Notes under the pieces: generated by a model
Database searches by the model: none
What the model saw: only the letters and a program-made list of their open reading frames with translations
What the model was told of the DNA's origin: nothing
Part shown: in pieces, positions 8,903 through 17,477 of the stretch
Position numbering within the stretch: position 1 is the stretch's first letter
Layout of the letters: each line of letters starts with the position of its first letter
IMG/VR virus record: IMGVR_UViG_3300035698_024626
Location: 1 to 64,000 of that record
Strand: one strand, 5' to 3'
DNA: 64,000 nucleotides
DNA from: a virus
Made by a program: the position numbers and the translations under genes

Positions 8903-11025
8903 TATTCTAATCTTCCACCCCTCTTAACTGCGCCATAAGAGTTGTTCCCATCCCTAGTCTGCTTACTATTACGCATCCGCCCCAGTCCGCTACCTCTGTA
9001 AAGCGGCTCGTCCTCGGGAGCTTTTAATCGCTTTTCAATGTTACCAGCCACATCCTCATAATCAATGTCGTCATCTGGAGCTGTCCCCGTATCATAAATA
9101 TACTTATGAGACAATAAAAGAGCCGTATAACGGTCCTTACGGAGCCTACCTTTGCGACCTCGACCCTCTACGGCACCCGGCTGAACTACTTGGGGAGTAT
9201 CGAATCTTTCCTTACCCGTTGCCGTTGCGCTCATTTGGATTGTACAGAGTTCGTTTTTTAGTTCTTCCAGATTAAACACATTCTCTTCAAAAGTGTCGAA
9301 AAGAATCCCCGCAGACTTCTCAACTTCCATTGCGGAATACATTTTCACGCTATCAAAAGCTGGGAACAACAAAGAACGAGTTTCTAGACTCTTATGAAGA
9401 ACAGAGTTTGCTTCCTGATTAAATTCAGAAGTCTGTTTGACAAGATGCAAAATGTGGCGTCCATCTGTTTCTCCATCGGTGGATTTCGGATCATCGAAAT
9501 CTATGACTTCATAAATTGGGAAATCACCCACGGTTATATCGAGCAACTTTTTATTACGCAACATCTCGGCTACGGCATAACCCCCGCCTTGACTATCCAT
9601 TTCAATCCGCACTGGATTGAATAACCGAGTAATCTCACGAATCCTAGAACAACAGTAGGCATAATAGTCATCGTCAGTAACCAGTCCACGCTTCTTCCTC
9701 TTAATAAACTCCTTTTTGTTTACTGCCCAACAGTAAACTGCACGATAATGATTGGCCCAGACTTCTGTCACCGTAATAGCCAAATTGTCTCTCTCGGAAG
9801 CGGGGTCGATACCCATCACATATTTGCGACCAGGATGACCTTTCATCAACGGGGTAAAAGTTACCACACCATCAGGCGTTTCTATGGGCTTATTCGGTCC
9901 AACGGTACATCCCTCAATCAAACTACGAGGATAAAATCCGTCAGAATCGCTAACAAAAATCGCCCCATATTCCATTAAATAGATATTACGAGGAAGGGTA
10001 GCCTTGGCGTGTGCCAACTGTCTTTGATCAAGAAGACCTGCTGGTAAATGGTTGTGCGGAATTCGCATAACAGCATAATCCCGATGGTTGAAACCATCTG
10101 GGATAAGATTATCACCTCCGAAAATCTTTGATACCTTTTCTAAATCACCTTTACTCCTAATAATATCTTGCCACATTTCATAGCGTTGCGCAAAATGGTT
10201 AAAACCATAATAGGCAGTACCAGAATAGACAATCTGGTTGCCATGCATTTTACCATCATCCTTAATAAGACTTCGGCTAATATCAATAGGGAGATTCAAT
10301 TTATCAAGGTCTTTCTTAAAAGCGCATTTCCTCGCTTCTTCTACAGGAGTCTTGGCAGTCGCCGCAAAACCACGAACCACCACATCAAACACATCTGCGG
10401 GGATTGAAGCAAATTCATCGGCGATTACCACGTTCGCCCTGAAGCCACGAATCTTCGTGCCGTCGCCCAAAGGCAGCGCGTAAATAATTGAATCTCCAAT
10501 ACGAAAATAACAGAGGTCCACATTCTGTCGTGGACCAGCCTTTTTTCCTCCACCAACAATATCCCTCAAAACAGGAGAATTACCCCACATAGTATCTATG
10601 TAATTAAAAACCAATCGAGCTTGTCTCAAGCCAGCACCAACGATAACTACTTTTGTTCCTGGATCAAGCAAAGCTCGCAAAACCGCATAGACAGCCAGCA
10701 TGAAAGATTTACTTCCACCTCTACATGCGATCAACATTGGGAACGGAGTGTCCCACAACATTTGCAATATAGCTATTTGTACGGGGAAAAGATCAATATT
10801 CAAAATGGCCTTGGCGGTCCAACCGATATTGTCGATATCAAGCATTCGTTGGATAACTGCGTGGTCTAGCGTTTGTTGTGATTTCTTAAGATCAGTGAAA
10901 ATATGACGCTTAACCGTGGGCACACGATCTCTGTAAGGAAATAAGTAGCCATAGCGGCCCTGTTCAGAATATAATAAGTCTTGAAGACTAAACGGTGGTT
11001 GAGATTTACTGACCATACACAACAT
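8902..11025 (-). CDS. terL: Terminase large subunit (707 aa)
   Basis: DNA-packaging motor. The ATPase domain has a Walker A variant ACRGGSKS (about residue 100) and Walker B VVIADEF. The C-terminal RNase H-like nuclease begins at VMGIDPASERDNLAI with its first catalytic Asp, followed by RIEMDSQGGGYAVAEML. A start four codons later (11016) has better spacing from the AGGAAG site. It acts with the small subunit and portal to pump and cut DNA. The next gene downstream is an HNH endonuclease. Confidence 0.92.
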   Translation of the reverse strand: MLCMVSKSQPPFSLQDLLYSEQGRYGYLFPYRDRVPTVKRHIFTDLKKSQQTLDHAVIQRMLDIDNIGWTAKAILNIDLFPVQIAILQMLWDTPFPMLIACRGGSKSFMLAVYAVLRALLDPGTKVVIVGAGLRQARLVFNYIDTMWGNSPVLRDIVGGGKKAGPRQNVDLCYFRIGDSIIYALPLGDGTKIRGFRANVVIADEFASIPADVFDVVVRGFAATAKTPVEEARKCAFKKDLDKLNLPIDISRSLIKDDGKMHGNQIVYSGTAYYGFNHFAQRYEMWQDIIRSKGDLEKVSKIFGGDNLIPDGFNHRDYAVMRIPHNHLPAGLLDQRQLAHAKATLPRNIYLMEYGAIFVSDSDGFYPRSLIEGCTVGPNKPIETPDGVVTFTPLMKGHPGRKYVMGIDPASERDNLAITVTEVWANHYRAVYCWAVNKKEFIKRKKRGLVTDDDYYAYCCSRIREITRLFNPVRIEMDSQGGGYAVAEMLRNKKLLDITVGDFPIYEVIDFDDPKSTDGETDGRHILHLVKQTSEFNQEANSVLHKSLETRSLLFPAFDSVKMYSAMEVEKSAGILFDTFEENVFNLEELKNELCTIQMSATATGKERFDTPQVVQPGAVEGRGRKGRLRKDRYTALLLSHKYIYDTGTAPDDDIDYEDVAGNIEKRLKAPEDEPLYRGSGLGRMRNSKQTRDGNNSYGAVKRGGRLE

Positions 11026-11075
11026 CTTCCTCTTTCGCCCAGTTTTTTCTCATTGTTTTCGGATATTCTGTTTGA

Positions 11076-11639
11076 TCAACGCCCAAAATAATCCCCCTTC
11101 GGTGGACCATCAGCAGATGGCGATTGGTTCTTCTTGGTATCCCGCGATACCCAGCGATCCTTCTCTACTCGAACAACTTCTTCAAAAATCAACTGAGCAA
11201 CCTTTCTACCACATTGTCCTGCAAAAAACACAGGAACGCCATGTTTAATCGATAAATTAAGTAACCATCTTATCAATGATTTTCCAGGTACCCCTTTAGA
11301 AAACTGAGGTGGTGACAACTCCAATATATCTGGAGTCATTGACGATTCGATAACAATGTAAGCGTATTTAATGCTAGACATGCGTTTCATTTCATCTTCA
11401 AACGCAGGTCGTCTTTTAGCAGCATAATTTCCCCATAGTTCAGAAAAATCAGCTTTTCGTTCAATTGTCAAAATATCTGTATAACCTACTAAACTGTAAT
11501 CGCCAGTCTGAAGAGTGTCAATAACCATACCCGCACATCGCGGAGAACGTCGCTCGGGATGATGAGCATCAAAGTCCCACCCCTTTTGCTCACGAGTATC
11601 TTTTGTCACTACATAACTAGGAAGAATTAGTCTAGACAT
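11076..11639 (-). CDS. ERCC4-type nuclease (187 aa)
   Basis: The sequence contains KDTREQKGWDF near the N-terminus, GDYSLVGY, then ILTIERKADFSELWG, matching the ERCC4/XPF nuclease core in which ERK is part of the active site. A phage role in recombination, resolution or DNA processing before packaging is plausible. The start follows AAGGTAATTAA. It lies in the packaging operon between gmd and terL. Confidence 0.75.
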   Translation of the reverse strand: MSRLILPSYVVTKDTREQKGWDFDAHHPERRSPRCAGMVIDTLQTGDYSLVGYTDILTIERKADFSELWGNYAAKRRPAFEDEMKRMSSIKYAYIVIESSMTPDILELSPPQFSKGVPGKSLIRWLLNLSIKHGVPVFFAGQCGRKVAQLIFEEVVRVEKDRWVSRDTKKNQSPSADGPPKGDYFGR

Positions 11640-11661
11640 TTAATTACCTTAAGCTTCAGTA

Positions 11662-12666
11662 TCAGCGCCACCACCCAAACCTATTACAATCAGCAGTCAC
11701 CATACGATAAATCAATTCATCAAAATCAATTTTGGGTCTCCATCCCAACTTCTGGCGGGCCTTTGTGGAATCAGCATGTAATAAGTTCACATCAACAGGC
11801 CGATAGAGTTTTGGATCAATTGTCACATAATCTCGATAATCCAAACCAATTATGCCAAAAGCAATTTTCAAAAAATCTCGGACTGTATGAGTTTTCCCCG
11901 ACCCTAAGACATAATCTCCTGGCGCATCTTGTTGCAACATCAGCCACATACCTAAAACCATATCTTTTGCATGCGACCAATCACGTTTGGCCTCTATGTT
12001 GCCGAGAGCCAATTTTGGCCAATCATCCGGAAGAATACCGCAATTGTTCTCTATGGCTACAGCAAGCTTAGCTACATACATAGTTATTTTGCGCGTAACA
12101 AACTCTTCTCCACGACGCTCACTCTCGTGATTAAACAAAATACCGCCACAAGCGAATATCTTATATGCCCGACGATAAAGGCCAACGTACATGTGGGCCG
12201 CTAACTTGGCGACAGCATATGGGGAATTAGGGTTAAAGGGAGTTTCTTCATTTTGGGGAGAAATATTTGTATCACCGAATAATTCTGAAGTACTTGCTTG
12301 ATAGAATTTGCTCTTAGGGGAGCATTGACGAATAGCCTCTAGAATATGCAGTGGCCCCATCGCATCGATACAACAAGTAGTTACAGGCTGATCAAAAGAA
12401 ACACCCACATGGCTCATCGCAGCAAGATTATAAATCTCATCTGGCATAGTCCCAGAAATCAATCGATGCATACAAGTTGCGTCAGTAACATCTCCTTCTA
12501 TAAGTTCAAATTGAGGATTATCCATCAGATGGGATATGCGCTCTGTGGTATTCACAGAAGACCGCCTAATCATTCCATAGACCTTATATTTTTTGTCAAG
12601 CAACAATTCACAAAGGTAGCTACCATCTTGACCGTTGCAGCCCGTCACCAAAGCAGACTTAATCAT
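11662..12666 (-). CDS. gmd: GDP-mannose 4,6-dehydratase (334 aa)
   Basis: Short-chain dehydrogenase of the GMD group. It has the N-terminal NADP-binding GCNGQDGSYLCELLL, then FYQASTSELFG, the catalytic YAVAK, and NHESERRGEEFVTRKI, a GMD signature. It converts GDP-mannose to GDP-4-keto-6-deoxymannose, the precursor of GDP-fucose and related sugars. Its placement in a structural operon next to a glycosyltransferase suggests sugar decoration of virion or DNA, or alteration of host surface sugars; this is inference. Confidence 0.92.
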   Translation of the reverse strand: MIKSALVTGCNGQDGSYLCELLLDKKYKVYGMIRRSSVNTTERISHLMDNPQFELIEGDVTDATCMHRLISGTMPDEIYNLAAMSHVGVSFDQPVTTCCIDAMGPLHILEAIRQCSPKSKFYQASTSELFGDTNISPQNEETPFNPNSPYAVAKLAAHMYVGLYRRAYKIFACGGILFNHESERRGEEFVTRKITMYVAKLAVAIENNCGILPDDWPKLALGNIEAKRDWSHAKDMVLGMWLMLQQDAPGDYVLGSGKTHTVRDFLKIAFGIIGLDYRDYVTIDPKLYRPVDVNLLHADSTKARQKLGWRPKIDFDELIYRMVTADCNRFGWWR

Positions 12667-12683
12667 TGTTCTTTCTCCTATTT

Positions 12684-12776
12684 CTACCCATCGAATTTTC
12701 CTGCCTCTTGTTCTTGTTTGAGCTTTTCTACAGTCGTCATTTTTTGCAACATCTCATCTTGTTGGTCTGCGTTCAT
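12684..12776 (-). CDS. Small hypothetical protein (30 aa)
   Basis: A 30-codon ORF (MNADQQDEMLQKMTTVEKLK onward) with GGAGAAATAAAAA before the ATG. Its first 14 codons and ribosome binding site closely match those of the 51-aa gene at 49304, so a segment was duplicated between distant parts of the genome. Function unknown. Confidence 0.55.
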   Translation of the reverse strand: MNADQQDEMLQKMTTVEKLKQEQEAGKFDG

Positions 12777-12810
12777 TTTTTATTTCTCCGTCGCCTTCCA
12801 TACTCCTATG

Positions 12811-13065
12811 TTACTTTTCTTCGACAGGTTCGTAGGTCGCCCGGAATATATCCGGTCTGCACGGGTAGTGCTCGCCCGCAATTCCTCGGATCACATAATC
12901 CCCATCACTCACTAGCATATTCCCCTCTAGGGTATTCACAAAAAACAGGTCCGCCGAATCGTAGCGTATTTGATACTCTTCGCACAGCGATCGATCATAC
13001 GTCCACAAGCCGGGCGTGAACACAATAGCCTCAATGACAATAGGTTTTTTCCGGTACTTACTCAT
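12811..13065 (-). CDS. Conserved phage small protein (84 aa)
   Basis: Contains the pattern NMLVSDGDYVIRGIAGEHYP followed by RPDIFRATYEPVEE, a small beta-rich protein type common in phages ('PGDyIi.g..GE.YP..p..F..tY'). No biochemical role is established. Its ATG overlaps the stop of the SEC-C gene and has GGAGGACGAGCAG upstream. Confidence 0.7.
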   Translation of the reverse strand: MSKYRKKPIVIEAIVFTPGLWTYDRSLCEEYQIRYDSADLFFVNTLEGNMLVSDGDYVIRGIAGEHYPCRPDIFRATYEPVEEK

Positions 13066-13324
13066 CTGCTCGTCCTCCTACCATAGCAACCATTTCCTGT
13101 GGAATAGGAGACACACGAGCGTTCTGATCTTCATTGTCCAAAGCCTCAATATCTTTCATGCAACAATTTTTATACTTTTTCTTACTACCACATAGACATA
13201 ACCAATTCCTACCCCATTTTGCTCGTTTACGAGTAATGGGCATAGTCACACCAGCAATACGTCTTTTCAAACTTCGTTGCTCACTGGGTCTATCAACATC
13301 TCTAGACAACGGCCTTTTCTCCAT
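13058..13324 (-). CDS. SEC-C motif zinc protein (88 aa)
   Basis: Residues about 40-55 read WLCLCGSKKKYKNCCMKD, the SEC-C zinc-binding motif (CxCxSxxxYxxCC) known from the C-terminus of SecA and from small stand-alone proteins. Partner and role in the phage are unknown. It overlaps the end of the glycosyltransferase gene; start chosen by GAGGAGTTCAGT. Confidence 0.75.
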   Translation of the reverse strand: MEKRPLSRDVDRPSEQRSLKRRIAGVTMPITRKRAKWGRNWLCLCGSKKKYKNCCMKDIEALDNEDQNARVSPIPQEMVAMVGGRADE

Positions 13325-14375
13325 ACTGAACTCCTCTCTCTACACAACTTAAACGAGTATTCATTTCCCAACAATGTTTAACAGCAATATCGCGCCCCAC
13401 TATTTCTGTCTTCTTACAACATTCGATCCATCCCAATGAATGAAAAATAGTAGTCAAACGATTAAAATAAGTGTGCGAGTTTGCCACACGCTCCATCGCA
13501 CCACGGATTTGTGCAAATCGAAATTCGGCATCATTAATGGCAGCCAAAGTACGATCAATAAAATTAACAGTCTTCGTCGCTACTGCCACATGTTCCCCAA
13601 GATATTCAGCGGCCAACGCATTATTGACAACTTGATATCCGCCACAAAGGGGTATGGTAAAAAGTCGTTCATTAACAGATGTCCCCATTTGCGATTGCGT
13701 TTGCGTATGCACATTGGGGCATACTTTGGCGGTCGCATAAACTTGAGCCAACTTATCTGAAGAAAGCGGGCCGCTGTAGCTCAATCCTGTTTGATTCCAC
13801 AACTCATTTCCAAAAATCTGATACGTGTGACCAAGACAATCAAGTTGCCGAAATAAAGGAATAAGCAACTTTCGAGTGACCACAGGACGATGATCAAGAT
13901 TAGCCACTATTGCCACATCTGTTAGTGGATTACAATTCATAGGCAAAGCCCTGACAATGTTCCCAGCCATGGGCAAATGAGTCAGAGGCAAAACCGCATC
14001 GACCCAATCGCCCAAATAGATAGACCATACGTCCGGTTGTAAGTGCGTATGCAATATCCCTAATCCAATACGATCCAAAACTGCAATTTCATCTGTATGA
14101 GCCCCTCCCTTCGCATCGAACGGCAAGACACTTACAATCACCGCAATTTTACGGTCGTTAATAACGTCAATCGGCAATTGACGAATACCATAGCGCGAAG
14201 AAGACATAATTAATTGGACATTATGTTTTTCGATCAATTCGCGGGTGCCCAATTTAGTCTTAGGATCACATACATAAACGATCCAACCCGTTGCTCGTAA
14301 AGCATCAACATAGCCCCTCTGAGACATTCCATAAGTGGCTCCCGGTCTTGGAATATATAGTGCAGTCTTGCTCAT
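13302..14375 (-). CDS. Glycosyltransferase-like protein (357 aa)
   Basis: Begins MSKTALYIPRPGATYGMSQRG, with a Rossmann-like N-terminal half and a C-terminal half with CPNVHTQTQSQMGTSVNERLF, GGYQVVNNALAAEYLGEHV and repeated helices, resembling CgeB/YkvP-type (GT-B) glycosyltransferases. The start at 14375 lies directly after the preceding stop with GGAGATGATTAAA; a longer in-frame version would overlap the upstream gene. With gmd two genes downstream it probably transfers a deoxyhexose; the acceptor is unknown. Confidence 0.65.
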   Translation of the reverse strand: MSKTALYIPRPGATYGMSQRGYVDALRATGWIVYVCDPKTKLGTRELIEKHNVQLIMSSSRYGIRQLPIDVINDRKIAVIVSVLPFDAKGGAHTDEIAVLDRIGLGILHTHLQPDVWSIYLGDWVDAVLPLTHLPMAGNIVRALPMNCNPLTDVAIVANLDHRPVVTRKLLIPLFRQLDCLGHTYQIFGNELWNQTGLSYSGPLSSDKLAQVYATAKVCPNVHTQTQSQMGTSVNERLFTIPLCGGYQVVNNALAAEYLGEHVAVATKTVNFIDRTLAAINDAEFRFAQIRGAMERVANSHTYFNRLTTIFHSLGWIECCKKTEIVGRDIAVKHCWEMNTRLSCVERGVQYGEKAVV

Positions 14376-14376
14376 T

Positions 14377-15273
14377 TTAATCATCTCCAAAATCGGTTTC
14401 TTCATCAACCAAAATCGGTTCAATGCTCCCGTTCGGAAATTCTTGCGGTTGACGGAAAACTTTCTTAACATCATTGGCGGCAAGTTTAGTTAGTTGAGCA
14501 TATTTCCCCTGACGGTCTCGCTCGTCCTGTGAATGTTGAAGAGTAGCCACAAGAGAAAAAAAAGTCTCTTTCCCACCCCTAAGTTCATCCAAACGATCCT
14601 TACGAGTGGCAGCTAAACTGCTGTAAATCTTTTGTCGTTCTTTTACTAGAGCATCATACCTATCATTAACACTCTTAAGATAGCGATATCTATCTTCTAA
14701 TTGCCGTTGTTGCATAATTCTAAATTTGACAACATCTTTATCTTCATCTGCTTGCTTAGGGTTTTGAACAAACCATTCCTGCAAATCTGCTATTTGTTGT
14801 TGTAATGATCGAACCAAAATGAGTTGCCTATCTACCAAAATACGATGCTTAAGGAAATCATCTATCTGAAAGAACTCACTCAGTACGATATCTTCAAATT
14901 GACAACACAGGTTACCATAATCCTCAATGTATACATCAACTTCATGCGATTCAAATTGTTTGCGAATAGTTTGATAAAGATGTGTCTTCTTGAATTGTCC
15001 CCTGAACCATTGAGCTTTATCGGATTCGTTTAACCCCGGCTGAGGGGTACACAACATGGGAGCATCAGAAATCCCTATCTCGGCTGGTTGACCCGATTTC
15101 TTGATAATCCCCAGACCTCTGCGTCGTTTGCTAATGGTATCGATGTTCCAACGATAATGACATTGATCCAATAGTACTTCCTGGATTCTTTTGTCAGTCC
15201 ATCCTTGCCGCAAACCATCTTCGAATATTTTGATAGCTTGAGGATCATTGGCCAAACGACGGAATTTAGCCAT
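14377..15273 (-). CDS. Putative terminase small subunit / DNA-binding protein (298 aa)
   Basis: The N-terminus (AIKIFEDGLRQGWTDKRIQE followed by a helix ending in SKRRRGLGI) looks like a helix-turn-helix DNA-binding domain. The middle is long and helical (RQLILVRSLQQQIADLQEWF), the C-terminus acidic (DEETDFGDD). Position early in the packaging operon is right for a terminase small subunit, but no family motif was recognised. It overlaps the sigma-like gene by eight bases. Confidence 0.5.
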   Translation of the reverse strand: MAKFRRLANDPQAIKIFEDGLRQGWTDKRIQEVLLDQCHYRWNIDTISKRRRGLGIIKKSGQPAEIGISDAPMLCTPQPGLNESDKAQWFRGQFKKTHLYQTIRKQFESHEVDVYIEDYGNLCCQFEDIVLSEFFQIDDFLKHRILVDRQLILVRSLQQQIADLQEWFVQNPKQADEDKDVVKFRIMQQRQLEDRYRYLKSVNDRYDALVKERQKIYSSLAATRKDRLDELRGGKETFFSLVATLQHSQDERDRQGKYAQLTKLAANDVKKVFRQPQEFPNGSIEPILVDEETDFGDD

Positions 15274-15808
15274 AACTATCCCTTTCTGTCAAAAGACGTG
15301 CAACTTCTGTACGGACACTATCTATTAAAGCCTTCCTAACTTTATTGCCACTTACTAAATTATCAAAAGCCACCAAGAGTTCACCCGAAAGATTGCTCCG
15401 TAAATATTCCAACGTTTCATTACAAATGGCGCGACCCAAAGGGTCAGCATCAATAGAACTAGACCCAAGAACAACACCCCCAGAATCAGCATTGCCACTA
15501 TCTAGAGGCAGAGCATTGATTAGATTAATGCGAACATGCGCATGGCCAGATGTCTCCACGTCTGATCCAGGACGAAAATACTTATCTCGTTTCAAGTTCT
15601 TGAGACGATTGGATACGTGACTCACCAAATAATTTTCAAGTGGACCTATGGATGGATCGTATCTCTCGACAGCATCGAGACACATCAACCAAACTTCTTG
15701 CGAAACGTCATCACCAGTGTAATACGCAAAAGCCCCATTTTTCCTTCGAATAGTGGCTATGCGTTGGATAATCGGATATGCTTCATCCAGCAGAGTTTGA
15801 CTCACCAT
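15266..15808 (-). CDS. RNA polymerase sigma factor-like protein (180 aa)
   Basis: Residues about 20-80 resemble sigma70 region 2: YYTGDDVSQEVWLMCLDAVE, then ERYDPSIGPLENYLVSHVSN and RLKNLKRDKYFRP. The C-terminal part has region-4-like helices (LEYLRSNLSGELLVAFDNL). Near the head of the late operon, it could be a phage late sigma directing RNA polymerase to the GTGTATAAT boxes found throughout; that link is inference. Start by GAGGACCAAAGCG. Confidence 0.65.
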   Translation of the reverse strand: MVSQTLLDEAYPIIQRIATIRRKNGAFAYYTGDDVSQEVWLMCLDAVERYDPSIGPLENYLVSHVSNRLKNLKRDKYFRPGSDVETSGHAHVRINLINALPLDSGNADSGGVVLGSSSIDADPLGRAICNETLEYLRSNLSGELLVAFDNLVSGNKVRKALIDSVRTEVARLLTERDSYG

Positions 15809-15962
15809 CGCTTTGGTCCTCTAACGCTCGCTTAACAATACCTTCTCCGACTACAGGATCGGGATCGTCCCTGTCAAGGTCATCATCTACCTGAGCCTCT
15901 ATCTTGTCAGTCCCCTTAGCCGTCAAATTCACCATTACTCGTGTTGCTTCTAATTCACTCAT
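15783..15962 (-). CDS. Small acidic hypothetical protein (59 aa)
   Basis: First gene of the leftward late operon. It is acidic with a DDDLDRDDPDPVV stretch. The ATG at 15962 is preferred to 15977 because GGGTGATGATAAA precedes it and the upstream ATG is nearly fused to a GTGTATAAA box. Overlaps the sigma-like gene. Function unknown. Confidence 0.55.
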   Translation of the reverse strand: MSELEATRVMVNLTAKGTDKIEAQVDDDLDRDDPDPVVGEGIVKRALEDQSDGESNSAG

Positions 15963-15979
15963 TTTATCATCACCCATTT

Positions 15980-16037
15980 TTTATACACCGTCCGATAAAA
16001 TCTCCCCCTATAGTACTATACAGAGCCTTTTGGTCAA
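15980..16037 (-). promoter_or_regulatory. Late-operon promoter region with one TTATCGGAC copy
   Basis: Minus strand: TTGACC (16037-16032), 16-bp spacer, TACTAT (16015-16010), then one TTATCGGAC (15998-15990) and a GTGTATAAA box at 15980-15985. It precedes the whole leftward structural operon. The 9-mer is the same sequence that is massively repeated at 33-36 kb. Confidence 0.55.
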
Positions 16038-16100
16038 AAGCGCTCCATCTTTTTATTTTTTCCAAACAAAAGTGGCTCCTATACGTATAACCCTTTGTGA

Positions 16101-16217
16101 TATCTAAGTTTATGGGGAAGTGGTCTTTTCAGCAGGGGATGTTACTATGGTAGTGCTGGAACTGTGAGTTCTGCTACTATCCAGAAATACATAGAAAACC
16201 AGAAACACAATGACTAA
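16101..16217 (+). pseudogene. 3' remnant of an IS605-family tnpA
   Basis: In the frame ending TAA at 16217 the sequence reads LWGSGLFSRGCYYGSAGTVS and then SATIQKYIENQKHND, the C-terminus of a Y1 HUH transposase TnpA (compare LWSRGYFV and the terminal KYIENQ of the family). An in-frame TGA lies at 16098 and no catalytic HUH or Tyr region remains. The stub overlaps the tnpB start by eight bases. Confidence 0.8.
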
Positions 16218-17388
16218 CACCAAAGCATTCAAATACAGATTGTATCCAACCAAGAAACAAGAACAAGGTCTACAACAGACTTTGACCACTTGTAGGTTCT
16301 TGTATAACAATGCTTTGGCTCAACGAATTGACACCTACAAAAATACTCAAGAATCAGTCACTTATTGTGACCAAGCAAATACACTTGTAAAACAAAAGAA
16401 CGACTACCAAAAACAAGTCCACTCACAAGTGCTACAAGAATCACTCAAACGTCTTGACACTTCCTTTGGGAACTTCTTTCGTAGAATCAAACAACAGAAG
16501 GCAGGAAAGAAAGTCAAAGCAGGTTTCCCACGTTTCAAGCCAGACCAGCGTTACAATTCGTTCTGTTACCCACAATCAGGTTTTAGATTAACCAACGATA
16601 GTAGGAGAATTACACTCAGTAAGATTGGTGATGTAAGACTCAAATATTCAAGACCAACAGAAGGTAAGATTAAAACTTGTAGAATTGTTCGTGATGTAGA
16701 CCAATGGTTTGTGGTTCTAACTTGTGAGCAAGAAGTTTCTGAGCCACTCAAATCTACTAATCCTACAGTCGGTGTTGATGTGGGTATTAAGACCTTTGCT
16801 TTTCTTTCAGATGGAACGCAGTTTGAGAACCCACGTCATACACGGAACTCAGAAGTTAAGTTAGCACAAACACAACGTAGATTGTCACAGAAAGTAAAAG
16901 GCAGTCAGAACAGAAACAAACAACGACTTGAAGTTGGGAAGGTACATCGTAAAACACGTAGACAACGTGAGGATTTCTTACATAAGTTAAGTAGGGAGTT
17001 AGTAGACAATTACGGTTGTCTTGTGTTTGAGCAGTTAAACATTAAAGGAATGGTTCGTAATCACAAGTTAGCTAAGCATATAAGTGATTGTGCTTGGAGA
17101 AAACTAATTGAGTATACTACATACAAAGCGGAGGAAGCTGGTGTGGAAGTTAGATTAGTTAATCCCAAGAATACAACTCAGATGTGTTCAAGTTGTGGTA
17201 AGATTGTTCCAAAGACTTTAGCAGACAGAACTCATGATTGTTCTCACTGTGGCTTAGTGATGGACAGGGATTTGAATGCTGCTAAGAATATATTAAGTAG
17301 GGTAGGGACTACCCAAAGTTACGCCTATGGAGATTTAACCGCTACTCAAGGACATTGTGTTCTTGAGCAAGTTGAGTCTGTGAAGTAG
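16210..17388 (+). CDS. tnpB: TnpB RNA-guided nuclease (392 aa)
   Basis: OrfB/TnpB, ancestor group of Cas12. N-terminal KAFKYRLYPTKKQEQGLQQT is the family start. RuvC-I is VGVDVGIKTFAFLSDG (Asp), RuvC-II LVFEQLNIKGM (Glu), a zinc finger with CSSCG and CSHCG, and RuvC-III MDRDLNAAKNI (Asp), all intact. It is near the usual length of about 400 aa, so it is probably active. It cuts DNA matching its right-end-derived guide next to a short target-adjacent motif, which favours retention of the element. Confidence 0.95.
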   Translation: MTNTKAFKYRLYPTKKQEQGLQQTLTTCRFLYNNALAQRIDTYKNTQESVTYCDQANTLVKQKNDYQKQVHSQVLQESLKRLDTSFGNFFRRIKQQKAGKKVKAGFPRFKPDQRYNSFCYPQSGFRLTNDSRRITLSKIGDVRLKYSRPTEGKIKTCRIVRDVDQWFVVLTCEQEVSEPLKSTNPTVGVDVGIKTFAFLSDGTQFENPRHTRNSEVKLAQTQRRLSQKVKGSQNRNKQRLEVGKVHRKTRRQREDFLHKLSRELVDNYGCLVFEQLNIKGMVRNHKLAKHISDCAWRKLIEYTTYKAEEAGVEVRLVNPKNTTQMCSSCGKIVPKTLADRTHDCSHCGLVMDRDLNAAKNILSRVGTTQSYAYGDLTATQGHCVLEQVESVK

Positions 17389-17421
17389 GAATCCCCTCCC
17401 CTTGTGGGAGGGGTAGTTCAA
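17389..17421 (+). ncRNA. Right end and predicted 3' part of the omega/reRNA
   Basis: Perfect 8-bp hairpin 17393-17413 and terminal TAGTTCAA. By family knowledge the guide RNA scaffold covers the end of tnpB plus this right end, and the guide begins at 17422. The RNA is inferred, not shown by sequence alone. Confidence 0.6.
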
Positions 17422-17477
17422 GATAAAAGATACCTTATTATTAAGAGACAAGACAAACCAACGGATGAGAGGCAAAT

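Larger units (their letters stand above)
16101..17421 (+). mobile_element. TnpB-only IS605-family element
   Basis: Contains the tnpA stub, an intact tnpB and a right end. After the tnpB stop there is a perfect hairpin CCCCTCCC / GGGAGGGG (17393-17413) followed by TAGTTCAA, the usual IS605/IS608-type right end with TCAA as the cleavage tetranucleotide. No left-end hairpin outside tnpA was found, so the element cannot move on its own. TnpB elements make a guide RNA from this right end, with the guide read from the flank starting near 17422. Confidence 0.8.

Noticed and set aside
16142-16195. A TTAC followed by an imperfect hairpin upstream of tnpB, first read as the element's left end and target motif.
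   Set aside because: The same bases encode the conserved C-terminus of TnpA (CYYGSAGTVS...KYIENQ), so they are tnpA coding sequence, not a terminal left end.
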